Of a stretch of DNA of 48,821 nucleotides, positions 15,958 to 23,639 are shown piece after piece. A program made the translations under genes and the position numbers. Source of the stretch: CAZLHO01 sp964559455 (lineage in GTDB: Bacteria; Krumholzibacteriota; Krumholzibacteriia; LZORAL124-64-63); assembly GCA_964559455.1 (NCBI GenBank), contig CAZLHO010000018.1:1-48821 (forward strand). Direction: 5' to 3'. How positions within the stretch are numbered: position 1 is the stretch's first letter; the number at the start of each line of letters is the position of its first letter. The notes under the pieces were generated by a model. It did no database searches. It was not told the DNA's origin and was given only the letters and a program-made list of their open reading frames with translations.

Positions 15958-17310
15958 GTGAGTGAACCCCGTCAAATCCGCCGACGGATACCGTTCTACC
16001 TCTACTACGCCCTTTCCTTCGCAGGGGGCGTCTATCTGCTTTTGCACCTCGTCGAGAACCACATGCCGGCCCGGGTCGACTGGATCGGCGTGGCGGCCTT
16101 CTTCGTCGTGCTCCTCTTCGCCGACACGAAGCTGGCCGAGACCCAGGTGCGTCAGGGCGGGCGCGTGCTCAGCTCCCGGACCCTGGACCTCTCGATGATG
16201 GTGCTCTTCGGTCCGGCCGTGGCCGTGATCGTGGAGGTGGCCTCGACGATCCTGCGCGGCTTCTTCCTGCGCCGGGCCGCGCCGCGCAAGGTGATCTTCA
16301 ACGTCTCGATGCTGATCCTGGCCGCGGGCCTCGCCGGGCAGACCTACGTGTCCATGCCCTGGCACGACCGGCTGGACGGCCCCCTCTTCCTGGTCCCCCT
16401 GCTCGTGGCCCTGCTCGTCTACACCCTGGTCAATACGGCCATGATGACGGCGATCATCAGCTTCGACCGCGGCGTGCCCTTCCGCGAGGTCTGGCGCAGC
16501 CACTTCAGCTGGGGCGCCCTGCGCGGCCTGACCGAGTTCCCCTTCGCGGCGATGGTCGTGCTGCTCTACGCCCAGGCCGGCGCCTGGACCCTGCTGATCT
16601 ACCTCTTCCCGATCTTCGTCATCTTCCAGAGCGTCAAGCTCTTCCAGGAGATGAAGGAAGCGCACATCAACTCGATCGCCGCGCTGACCACGACCCTGGA
16701 AGCCAACGAGCCCTACACCCACGGCCACAGCTACCGGGTCTCGAAGTACTGCGTGCGCCTGGGACGGGCCATGGGCCTGTCGCCGCAGGAGCTCGAGACG
16801 ATGGAATACGGCGGGCTGCTGCACGACATCGGCAAGATCGCGATCACCAACGACATCATCTGCAAGCCGGGCCGGCTGACCGAGGAGGAGTTCGGCAAGC
16901 TCACGGCCCACCCCGCGATCGGCGCCGAGATCGTCAAGCAGATCAAGTTCCTGCAGCAGACGGCCGACCTGGTGCGGCACCACCACGAGCGGCCCGACGG
17001 CAAGGGCTATCCCGACGGCCTGAAGGGCGACGATATCAGTATCGGCGCCGGCATCATGAACGTCTGCGACGCCTTCGACGCCATGACCAGCGATCGCTCC
17101 TACCGCAAGGCCCTGCCGGTCGAGAAGGCCGTCGAAGAGCTGGTCCGCTTCCGCGGCACCCAGTTCAACGCCGCCGTTGTCGACACGCTCGTCTCGCTCT
17201 ACAATCGCGGCGAGTTCGGCGTCATCACCGACATCGAGGGCATGATGCTCGAGATCCAGCGGGTGCCCGGAACGCCCGCGACGGTGCCGGCGCCCGCCGT
17301 CCGTTCCTAG
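15958..17310 (+). CDS. Membrane-anchored HD-GYP domain protein (putative cyclic di-GMP phosphodiesterase)
   Basis: 450 residues from GTG 15958. Residues 12-230 hold about seven hydrophobic membrane segments, an uncharacterised sensory module that ends in a short coil (FQEMKEAHINSI). Residues 238-430 are the HD-GYP domain: HD at 289-290 in GGLLHDIGKIAI, HHHERPDGKGYPDGL (341-355) with the GYP triad, and CDAFDAMTSDRSYRKAL. Such domains cleave cyclic di-GMP or cGAMP in the cytoplasm with a metal centre; all metal-ligand positions visible to me are kept. No receiver or GGDEF domain is present. The next gene, purM, starts 21 bases downstream. Confidence 0.92.
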   Translation: MSEPRQIRRRIPFYLYYALSFAGGVYLLLHLVENHMPARVDWIGVAAFFVVLLFADTKLAETQVRQGGRVLSSRTLDLSMMVLFGPAVAVIVEVASTILRGFFLRRAAPRKVIFNVSMLILAAGLAGQTYVSMPWHDRLDGPLFLVPLLVALLVYTLVNTAMMTAIISFDRGVPFREVWRSHFSWGALRGLTEFPFAAMVVLLYAQAGAWTLLIYLFPIFVIFQSVKLFQEMKEAHINSIAALTTTLEANEPYTHGHSYRVSKYCVRLGRAMGLSPQELETMEYGGLLHDIGKIAITNDIICKPGRLTEEEFGKLTAHPAIGAEIVKQIKFLQQTADLVRHHHERPDGKGYPDGLKGDDISIGAGIMNVCDAFDAMTSDRSYRKALPVEKAVEELVRFRGTQFNAAVVDTLVSLYNRGEFGVITDIEGMMLEIQRVPGTPATVPAPAVRS

Positions 17311-17331
17311 TCAGCGAGGGGATTCCCGACC

Positions 17332-18345
17332 ATGAAGTACCGTGACAGCGGCGTCGATATCGACGCCGCCCAGCAGGCCCTCGCGCGGGCCAAGGCCGCC
17401 GTCCGCTCCACCTGGGACGAGCGCGTCTGCAGCGACCTGGGTAGTTTCGGCGGCCTCTTCCGGCCCGCCCCCGGGGAGCCCCTGCTGGTGGCCAGCGTCG
17501 ACGGCGTGGGCACCAAGGTCAAGGTCGCGGCCCTGGCCGGGCGCTACGACACCGTCGGCCGGGACCTGGTGAACCACTGCGTGGACGACATCCTCGTCCA
17601 GGGCGCCGAGCCCCTCTTCTTCCTGGACTACTTCGCCACCGGCCGCCTGCGCGAGGGCGTGCTCGAGCAGGTGCTGGACGGCTTCGCCGGAGCCTGCCGC
17701 GAAAACGGCTGCGCCCTGCTCGGCGGCGAGACCGCCGAGATGCCCGGCGTCTACGGCGAGGGCGACTTCGACCTGGCCGGCTGCATCGTCGGCCGCGTGC
17801 GCGAGGAGGACCTGATCGACGGCTCGGCGATCCGCGCCGGCGACGCCGTCTGGGGCCTGCCCAGCACCGGACTGCACACCAACGGCTACTCGCTGGCCCG
17901 CCGCATCCTCTTCGACTTCTGCGGCCACGAGGTGGACGAGGAGATCCCCGGCGTGGGCGCGACCGTCGCCGACGCCCTGCTGGCCGTCCACAAGAGCTAC
18001 CTGCCCGAACTGCGCGCTGTCTGGGCGGCGCACGGGCGGCCCGCCGTCCACGGCCTGGCCCACATCACCGGCGGCGGCTTCTACGACAACATTCCCCGCA
18101 TCCTGCCCGCGGGGGTGGGCGTGCGGCTGGAGGCCGGCTCCTGGACGACGCCCCCGCTCTTCGCCTACCTGCAGGACAAGGGCGGCGTCGAGCGCGAGGA
18201 GATGCACCGCGTCTTCAACATGGGGATCGGGATGGTCGCCGTGCTGCCGCCCGAGGTGGACCTCGCGGCGACTTCGGGAGTGGACGCCGTGCGCATCGGC
18301 GAGGTGGTCGCGGACGCCGCCGGGGTGGTCGAGATCGTCTTCTGA
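17332..18345 (+). CDS. purM: Phosphoribosylformylglycinamidine cyclo-ligase (AIR synthetase)
   Basis: 337 residues. Converts FGAM to AIR in purine synthesis using ATP. The N-terminus KYRDSGVDIDAAQQAL is typical; SVDGVGTKVKVA, GRDLVNHCVDDILVQGAEPLFFLDYFATG and GCALLGGETAEMPGVY mark the ATP and substrate sites, and AHITGGGFYDNIPRILP the C-terminal half. ATG 17332 lies 21 bases after the HD-GYP stop. A strong hairpin follows the gene, ending the transcript. Confidence 0.96.
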   Translation: MKYRDSGVDIDAAQQALARAKAAVRSTWDERVCSDLGSFGGLFRPAPGEPLLVASVDGVGTKVKVAALAGRYDTVGRDLVNHCVDDILVQGAEPLFFLDYFATGRLREGVLEQVLDGFAGACRENGCALLGGETAEMPGVYGEGDFDLAGCIVGRVREEDLIDGSAIRAGDAVWGLPSTGLHTNGYSLARRILFDFCGHEVDEEIPGVGATVADALLAVHKSYLPELRAVWAAHGRPAVHGLAHITGGGFYDNIPRILPAGVGVRLEAGSWTTPPLFAYLQDKGGVEREEMHRVFNMGIGMVAVLPPEVDLAATSGVDAVRIGEVVADAAGVVEIVF

Positions 18346-18354
18346 GCCCGGGGG

Positions 18355-18372
18355 TGTCACGTCGCCGTGACA
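18355..18372. other. Perfect 7-bp hairpin after purM
   Basis: TGTCACG, loop TCGC, CGTGACA, ten bases after the purM stop and 15 bases before the main terminator. It may help termination or protect the 3' end of the message. Confidence 0.45.
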
Positions 18373-18387
18373 GTCCGATCGAACGAT

Positions 18388-18419
18388 GCGCCCGGGCCTT
18401 GACGGCCCGGGCGCCTTTC
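18388..18419 (+). terminator. Intrinsic terminator after purM
   Basis: An 11-bp perfect stem (18388-18398 with 18404-18414; GCGCCCGGGCC paired with GGCCCGGGCGC), loop TTGAC, then CTTTC. The T tract is short but the stem is very stable. Confidence 0.65.
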
Positions 18420-18478
18420 GTCGGCCGATACCGCGGTCGCATCGCCCGTTCCTGGAAGTTGGGGACAAGCTGCGGTCC

Positions 18479-18494
18479 TGGTCCGTCTCCTGCA
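18479..18494 (+). promoter_or_regulatory. Candidate sigma-54 promoter upstream of the activator gene
   Basis: TGGTCCGTCTCCTGCA keeps GG and GC separated by exactly ten bases and matches nine of the 12 fixed positions of TGGCACGN4TTGCA. It lies 26 bases before the activator ATG. In a GC-rich genome such matches arise by chance, so this is weak. Confidence 0.28.
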
Positions 18495-18519
18495 ATGCCG
18501 TCGCGGCGGAAGGAGGGCC

Positions 18520-20082
18520 ATGGACGCCGCGCGCGCGTACTGGGACGAGGAGATCCGTTCGTTTCCCCACGGCGGGGGCGAAGCTTGCCTGTGGGTGGTC
18601 CGGCGCGACGGCGAGCCGGGCGGCTTCACCTTACGCCTGGTCTTTTCCCATCGCTGGGGGGGGCGCTGCGCGCCCGACCGGTCGTCGCCGCCGCCGTTGG
18701 CGCGGCTGCTGAAGGTGATCTCGAAGGCCCAGGGCGCGGAATTCCTGCTCGGGGACGCGGGCGGCGCATCGGGCCCGCCGGCCCCGGCGCCGTCCGGGAC
18801 GGACCGGCTGTGGGTCGAGCCGCTGCGCAGCCGCGACGCGGTGGCCGGCGCCTTCGCCCTGCGCTATCCCGACCTGCCGCCCTGGCGCGAGGCCGTGCGC
18901 CTGTGGGGGGCCCGCTTCGCCGCCCGGGCGGGGCTGCTGCTGCCGCGGCTGGACGACGCGGCGGCCGAGGGTGCGGCCCTGGCCGGCCGCGACTGTCAGC
19001 CGACCCTCTTTCCCCTGCCCGCGCCATGCGACGCGGCCGCGGCGACCCCGCGCCCCCGCGTGAGCCGCCGCCCGCCGGGGCTGCCCCTGCCGCGTCCGCT
19101 CTGCCTGCCGGAGGTGCCGGGGCTGGTGGGCGTCTCGCGGGAGATGGCCGCCTGCTGCGACCTGGTCAGCCGGATCGCCGCCAGCGGGGTCAACGTGCTG
19201 CTGCACGGCGAGAGCGGCACGGGCAAGGAATTGGTCGCCAAGGCCCTGCACAACGGCAGCCCCCGCCGCGACCGCCCCTTCATCGGCGTCAACTGCGCCT
19301 CGCTGCCCGAGACGCTCTTCGAGAGCGAGCTCTTCGGCCACAAGGCGGGCGCGTTCACCGGCGCGGCGCGCGAGAAGACCGGCCTGCTCGAGGCCGCCGA
19401 CGGCGGCACCTTCTTCCTGGACGAGATCGGGGACATGCCGCCGGCGCTGCAGATCAAGCTGCTGCGAGTGATGCAGGAGGGGAGGCTGCGCCGCATCGGC
19501 GAGCTGCAGACCCGCCCGGTGGACGTCCGCTTCGTGGCGGCCTCGCACAAGGACCTGGAGGCCGAGATCGAGGCGGGGCGATTCCGCCTGGACCTCTACT
19601 ACCGGTTGAAGGTCGTCTGCGTGGACATCCCGCCGCTGCGGCGCCGGCCCGAGGACATCCTGCCCCTGCTGGCCTATTTCCTGGGCAAGCACGGCGGCCG
19701 GGCGGCCGCGGCCCTGCGCGTCGACGAGGAGGCCGTCCGCGCCCTGCAGCGCTACCGCTGGCCGGGCAACGTCCGCGAGCTGGAGAACGAAGCGCGGCGC
19801 TGGCTGGCCCTGCAGCCCGCGGCCGATCTGGTGGAGGTCGAGCAGCTCTCGACCGAGGTGCAGCGGGCGGCGGGACGCTCGGTGGACCTGGCCGACCTGG
19901 CCACCCTGCGCACCCTGGACGAGGCGGGAGAACTGCTGGAGCGCTACCTGATCCGCAAGGCCCTGCAGGCCAGCGGCGGGATGAAGTCGGTGGCGGCCCG
20001 CAGGCTGGGGCTGTCGCGGCAGGGGCTCTACAAGAAGATCCGCCGCTACGGCATGCTCGACCTGTTGCACGCCTCCGGGTGA
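18520..20082 (+). CDS. Sigma-54-dependent transcriptional activator
   Basis: 520 residues. Residues 1-195 are an unrecognised, Ala/Pro/Arg-rich input region with no receiver, GAF or PAS motif I can see. Residues 200-430 are the AAA+ module: Walker A GESGTGKE (230-237), the sigma-54 contact loop GAFTGA (277-282), Walker B FFLDEIGD (298-305), and sensor/arginine-finger region RFRLDLYYRLKV. The C-terminus GMKSVAARRLGLSRQGLYKKIRRYG is a Fis-type helix-turn-helix. It would bind upstream sites and drive ATP-dependent melting by sigma-54, whose gene rpoN lies at 42759 in the same window. Its signal and targets are unknown. ATG 18520 follows AAGGAGGGCC. Confidence 0.94.
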   Translation: MDAARAYWDEEIRSFPHGGGEACLWVVRRDGEPGGFTLRLVFSHRWGGRCAPDRSSPPPLARLLKVISKAQGAEFLLGDAGGASGPPAPAPSGTDRLWVEPLRSRDAVAGAFALRYPDLPPWREAVRLWGARFAARAGLLLPRLDDAAAEGAALAGRDCQPTLFPLPAPCDAAAATPRPRVSRRPPGLPLPRPLCLPEVPGLVGVSREMAACCDLVSRIAASGVNVLLHGESGTGKELVAKALHNGSPRRDRPFIGVNCASLPETLFESELFGHKAGAFTGAAREKTGLLEAADGGTFFLDEIGDMPPALQIKLLRVMQEGRLRRIGELQTRPVDVRFVAASHKDLEAEIEAGRFRLDLYYRLKVVCVDIPPLRRRPEDILPLLAYFLGKHGGRAAAALRVDEEAVRALQRYRWPGNVRELENEARRWLALQPAADLVEVEQLSTEVQRAAGRSVDLADLATLRTLDEAGELLERYLIRKALQASGGMKSVAARRLGLSRQGLYKKIRRYGMLDLLHASG

Positions 20083-20099
20083 GCGGCTATGTTCCCGGC

Positions 20100-21680
20100 A
20101 TGAATGCCCGCCCGGGAACCCCCGACACGCGTCCGTCGCGCCTGGCCCCGTCGGCCGTGGCCGCCTTCGGCGCCGGCCTGCTGGCCACCGCCGCCATGCC
20201 GCCGCTGCGCGGCACGGGCTGGCTGATCGTGCCCGCCCTGGCCCTGCTCTTCGGCGTCGTCGCCGCTTCCGAGCGTCCCGTACGCGACGCCTGGCTCTTC
20301 GGCCTCGCCCACCAGGCCAGCCTGCTGCACTGGCTCTTCCTGCTCGGTCCCGAAGCCACGATCACGCTGGGCTGGCTGATCCCGGTCTCGTCTGTCGCGG
20401 CGATCCTCTACGCCTCGCTCTTCTACCTGCTCTTCGGGGCCGCCCTGCGCCTGGTCCGCGACCGCCTCGGGGCGGCGGCCGCGCTGGGGCTGGCGCCGCC
20501 GCTGTGGACGGCCATGGAGGCCTGGCGCGGCGCCGGCGAACTGGGCTTCCCCTGGTGCCTGAGCGGCTTCGCCTGGCTCGAGACGCCGCTGCGCCCCCTG
20601 GCCGCGGCCGCCGGCGAACTGGGCCTGGGCTTCGCCTCGGCGCTGGCCGCGGCCGCCCTGGCCGCCGTGGTCCTGGCGCTGCGCGATCGCGCGCCGGCGA
20701 CCCGTCGGCTCGCCGTCATGCTGCCCCTCTTCGCCGCCGTCTGCTGGGTGGCCCTGGCCGCCGGCGCGGGATGGCGGGCTTCGGGTTCCGACCAGGGCGC
20801 CCCGGTGCGCGTCTCGGCCGTGCAGGCCGACGTCGCCCTGGCCGACAAGTGGCGGGACGGCCGCGAGGACGCATCGGTCACGCCCTACACCCGGCTGACC
20901 GCGGAGGCCGCCCGCGCCGGCGCCGAATTCGTCGTCTGGGCCGAGACCGCGGTGCCCGCCTACCTCCTCTTCGACGAGGATCTGCTGCGCTGGGTCCGCG
21001 GCACGGCGCGCGACCACGGGATCTGGCTCTACACCGGCTTTCCCGACGCCCGCGTGACCGCCGACGGCGCGCGCGAGCGCTTCAACGGCTCCGGGCTCTT
21101 CGGTCCGGACGGCCTGCTGCGAGACCGCTACGCCAAGCACCACCTGCTGCCCTTCGGCGAGCGGATGCCCTTCCAGGGACTGTTGCCCTGGCTGGGCCGG
21201 ATCGACCTGGGGCAGGCCGAGTGGACGCCCGGCGCGGCGCCGACGCCGATGACCGTCGAGCTCGGCGACCGGGCCTTCGGCTTCGCTGGCCTGGTCTGCT
21301 ACGAGTCGATCTTTCCCGACCTGACGCGCCGCGCCGTGCGCGACGGCGCCGGCCTGCTGGTGAACATCACCAACGACGGCTGGTTCGGCCGCACCGCGGG
21401 CCCGCTGCAGCACGCGGCCATGGCCCGCATGCGCGCCGCGGAATGCGCCGTGCCCCTGGTGCGCAGCGCCAACAACGGGATCAGCTTCGTCGTCGACGCG
21501 CGCGGAGAGATGCTGGGCCGCGCCGGCCTCTACACCCGCGCGGCCGTGACCGCCGACGTGGCCCCCGGTCCCGGCGGCACGCCCTTCGTCGTCTTCGGCC
21601 ATCGTCCGTTGCTGCTGGCGGCCGCGGCCTGGACCCTGCTCGCGCTGCTGCTGCTGCGCGAGCGCCGGAGGAAGCGATGA
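20100..21680 (+). CDS. lnt: Apolipoprotein N-acyltransferase
   Basis: 526 residues. Lnt adds the third acyl chain to lipoproteins in the inner membrane. Residues 15-235 hold about six membrane segments; the rest is a nitrilase-type periplasmic domain with the triad Glu in VVWAETAVPAYL, Lys in RYAKHHLLPFGERMPF and Cys in GLVCYESIFPD, followed by LLVNITNDGWFG and a last membrane segment. The start may be ATG 20100 or GTG 20079, which overlaps the activator stop as GTGA. Its stop overlaps the Nudix gene. The presence of Lnt supports a diderm envelope. Confidence 0.94.
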   Translation: MNARPGTPDTRPSRLAPSAVAAFGAGLLATAAMPPLRGTGWLIVPALALLFGVVAASERPVRDAWLFGLAHQASLLHWLFLLGPEATITLGWLIPVSSVAAILYASLFYLLFGAALRLVRDRLGAAAALGLAPPLWTAMEAWRGAGELGFPWCLSGFAWLETPLRPLAAAAGELGLGFASALAAAALAAVVLALRDRAPATRRLAVMLPLFAAVCWVALAAGAGWRASGSDQGAPVRVSAVQADVALADKWRDGREDASVTPYTRLTAEAARAGAEFVVWAETAVPAYLLFDEDLLRWVRGTARDHGIWLYTGFPDARVTADGARERFNGSGLFGPDGLLRDRYAKHHLLPFGERMPFQGLLPWLGRIDLGQAEWTPGAAPTPMTVELGDRAFGFAGLVCYESIFPDLTRRAVRDGAGLLVNITNDGWFGRTAGPLQHAAMARMRAAECAVPLVRSANNGISFVVDARGEMLGRAGLYTRAAVTADVAPGPGGTPFVVFGHRPLLLAAAAWTLLALLLLRERRRKR

Positions 21681-22198
21681 ATCCGCTTCGCCACGCCTAT
21701 CCCCTGTGCCCCCAGTGCGGGGCCGGGATGAAGACCCGGCCCGAAGGCGGGGCGCCGCGTCCCTACTGCCCGGACTGCGGCTTCGTGCAGTACCTGAACC
21801 CCTCGCCGGCGGCGGCGGTCGTGCTGCGCCGGGACGAGCGGATCTGCCTGGTCAAGCGCCGGTTCCCGCCCAAGCAGGGCCAGTGGTCCCTGCCCTCGGG
21901 CTTCATGGAGTACGACGAGTCGCCCGAGCAGACCGCCGTGCGCGAGACGCTCGAGGAGACGGGCCTGGCGGTCGAGATCGAGGACCTGCTGTCGGTGCAC
22001 CAGGCGATCCTGCCGCCGGACCGGCCGGTGGTGCTGGTCGTCTACGCGGTGCGCGAGACCGGCGGCGAACTGCAGGCCGGGGACGACGCCGAGGAGGTCG
22101 GCTTCTTCGACCTGGACGCGCCGCCCGGCCCGGTCGCCTTCGCCTCGCACCGCGCGGTGCTGGCGTCGCTGCGCGCCGCCGCAGGGGAGGGGTCGTGA
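21677..22198 (+). CDS. Zinc-ribbon Nudix hydrolase
   Basis: 173 residues starting in an ATGA overlap with lnt. An N-terminal zinc ribbon (CPQCG at 11-15, CPDCG about 31-35) is followed by a Nudix domain with box GFMEYDESPEQTAVRETLEETGL, matching GX5EX7REUXEEXGU. Proteins of this layout hydrolyse nucleoside diphosphate derivatives such as ADP-ribose or NADH, or act as transcriptional regulators; the substrate is not readable here. It is coupled to purN through a GTGA overlap. Confidence 0.9.
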   Translation: MNPLRHAYPLCPQCGAGMKTRPEGGAPRPYCPDCGFVQYLNPSPAAAVVLRRDERICLVKRRFPPKQGQWSLPSGFMEYDESPEQTAVRETLEETGLAVEIEDLLSVHQAILPPDRPVVLVVYAVRETGGELQAGDDAEEVGFFDLDAPPGPVAFASHRAVLASLRAAAGEGS

Positions 22199-22812
22199 GC
22201 GACGCCGTGAGGGAAATGCTTCCCGTCGCCGTGTTGCTCTCGGGCAGCGGCCGCACCCTCGAGAATTTCCTGGCCCGTCAAGGAGCGCCCGGACTGCCGA
22301 TCCGCGTCGCGGCCGTGGTCGCGAGCCGGCCCGACGTGCGCGGCGTCGACGTGGCTCGCGAGGCCGGCCTGCCCGTGGGCGTATTCCGCCGCAGGGACCA
22401 TGCCGACGCCGAAGCCCACAGCGCCGCCATCAACGCGTGGCTGGCCCTCCACACCCCCCGGATGATTCTGCTGGCGGGCTTCCTCTGCCTCTACCGCCGC
22501 CCCGCCTGGTTCGACGGCCCGATCCTGAACATCCATCCCGCGCTGCTGCCGGCCTACGGTGGCAAGGGCTTCTACGGCGACAGGGTGCACGCCGCGGTCC
22601 TGGCCGCCGGCGACGCCGAGTCGGGCTGCACCGTCCACCACGTGGACGACATCTACGACCATGGCTCGATCGTCGCGCAGCGCCGGGTGCCGGTGCTGCC
22701 GGGGGACGACGTGGATACGCTGGCCGATCGGGTCTTCGCCGCCGAGTGCGAGCTCTACCCCGAGGTGGTCGGGAGGATGGCGGGGGAGATCCTGGCCGCA
22801 CGGGGGGCTTGA
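22195..22812 (+). CDS. purN: Phosphoribosylglycinamide formyltransferase
   Basis: 205 residues from GTG 22195 overlapping the Nudix stop, with GGGGAGGGG upstream. It transfers formyl from 10-formyl-THF to GAR. LLSGSGRTLENFL is the phosphate loop, NIHPALLPAY holds the catalytic Asn and His, and VHHVDDIYDHGSIVAQR has the catalytic Asp. The stretch GGKGFYGDRVHAAVLAAG is the form seen in Planctomycetes/Bacteroidota-like PurN rather than the E. coli form. It ends the lnt-Nudix-purN group; a repeat island follows. Confidence 0.93.
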   Translation: MSDAVREMLPVAVLLSGSGRTLENFLARQGAPGLPIRVAAVVASRPDVRGVDVAREAGLPVGVFRRRDHADAEAHSAAINAWLALHTPRMILLAGFLCLYRRPAWFDGPILNIHPALLPAYGGKGFYGDRVHAAVLAAGDAESGCTVHHVDDIYDHGSIVAQRRVPVLPGDDVDTLADRVFAAECELYPEVVGRMAGEILAARGA

Positions 22813-22875
22813 GGGCTCGGATCTGCGGGACGGCTCCGCTGCGCCTCCTGCGCCGCTTCGCCTCGGCGCTCCGCC

Positions 22876-22898
22876 CGCTCCGGCATCCTGCCTCCCGC
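22876..22898 (+). repeat. Dispersed 23-base repeat, copy 1
   Basis: CTCCGGCATCCTGCCTCCCG with flanking CG and GC, identical to copies at 26961-26983 and 27058-27080, and followed by CTCCGCGA like copy 3. All three copies are intergenic, which suggests a REP-like element. Confidence 0.6.
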
Positions 22899-22975
22899 GG
22901 GCTCCGCGACGCCCGCCGCCCCGAGCCCTCGAGCCCCCAGAGCGCTGCCACGATTCCGCCTCGCCTAGCGGTTTC

Positions 22976-23220
22976 GACCCGGCCCGGTCCGCGTGTCCGA
23001 GCCCTGCGGGCTCGAACCCGCCCGATCCGCGTGTCCGAGCCCTGCGGGCTCGAACCCGCCCGATCCGCGTGTCCGAGCCCTGCGGACTCGAACCCGCCCG
23101 GTCCGCGTGTCCGAGCCCTGCGGACTTGATACTGCCCGGTCCGCGTGTCCGAGCCCTGCGGACTCGAACCTGCCCGGTCTGCGTGTCCGAGCCCTGCGGG
23201 CTCGAACCCGCCCGGTCCGG
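22976..23220 (+). repeat. 38-base tandem repeat array, about six and a half copies
   Basis: The anchor GTGTCCGAGCCCTGCGG starts at 22993, 23031, 23069, 23107, 23145 and 23183, an exact 38-base period with no indels. Each unit contains CGAGCC-CTGCG-GGCTCG, a six-base-pair hairpin, sometimes broken by a G-to-A change (GCGGACTCG) in copies 3 to 5. Copies differ by only a few transitions, so the expansion is recent or homogenised. The whole unit is conserved, with no variable spacer. Confidence 0.85.
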
Positions 23221-23244
23221 CGGCACGACCCCGCCGCGCCCTAC

Positions 23245-23500
23245 GGGCCCGGCGCTTCCGTGCCCGCCGTCCCGGGGGCCTGCGGCCCCGAACCGTCCGA
23301 AGCGGGCCCGCCGTCCCGGGGGCCTGCGGCCCCGAACCGTCCGAAGCGGGCCCGCCGCCCCGGGGGCCTGCGGCCCCGGACCGTCCGAAACGGGCCCGGC
23401 GGTTCCGTGCTCGGCGTCCCGGGGGCCTGCGGCCCCGGACCGTCCGAAACGGGCCCGGCGGTTCCGTGCCCGCCGCCCCGGGGGCCTGCGGCCCCGGATC
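23245..23500 (+). repeat. 44/59-base tandem repeat array, five copies
   Basis: The anchor CCGGGGGCCTGCGGCCCC starts at 23272, 23316, 23360, 23419 and 23478, giving periods 44, 44, 59 and 59. The longer units carry a 15-base insert around GCGGTTCCGTGC. Each anchor folds as CCGGGG(G)CC-TGC-GGCCCCGG. It shares the CCTGCGG core with the 38-base array next to it but is otherwise different. Confidence 0.82.
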
Positions 23501-23515
23501 CGGCGTCTCCTGACA

Positions 23516-23529
23516 ATTCGATTTCGAAT
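23516..23529. promoter_or_regulatory. Perfect dyad upstream of the serine operon
   Basis: ATTCGA-TT-TCGAAT, a 14-base perfect palindrome 111 bases before the DUF1015 start, in an AT-richer patch just after the repeats. It could be a repressor operator; no regulator can be named. Confidence 0.35.
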
Positions 23530-23592
23530 CGACGCAAGCGCGAAGATTAACTTGGCATTGCGGCGGCTTCGTATTTCTTTAGACCGTGTGGG

Positions 23593-23608
23593 GAAGATCC
23601 CGATCTTC
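23593..23608. promoter_or_regulatory. Second perfect dyad in the serine operon leader
   Basis: GAAGATC-CC-GATCTTC, 16 bases, ending 31 bases before the TTG start of DUF1015. The two-base centre disfavours an RNA hairpin and favours a DNA operator. Confidence 0.3.
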
Positions 23609-23639
23609 GAGTTGTCGATCGCAAAACAGGAGGACTGAA

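Larger units (their letters stand above)
22813..23639. other. 827-base noncoding island of repeats
   Basis: No gene is supported here. It holds one copy of a dispersed CTCCGGCATCCTGCCTCCCG repeat (22876-22898), a 38-base tandem array (about 22976-23220), a 44/59-base tandem array (about 23245-23500), and the leader of the serine operon with two perfect dyads (23516-23529, 23593-23608). Open frames through the arrays merely translate the repeats in shifting frames, because 38, 44 and 59 are not multiples of three. Confidence 0.75.

Noticed and set aside
22976..23220. tRNA fragments
   Set aside because: The minus strand of each unit has GCGGG-TTCGAG-CCCGC, like a T-arm, but no acceptor, D or anticodon arms can be built.
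22976..23500. CRISPR array
   Set aside because: The units are contiguous and conserved over their full length; there are no unique spacers, no cas genes, and the second array has irregular periods.
22993..23550. Proline/arginine-rich protein encoded across the repeat island
   Set aside because: It is translation of 38-, 44- and 59-base repeats in shifting frames, with similar frames open on both strands and no ribosome-binding site.
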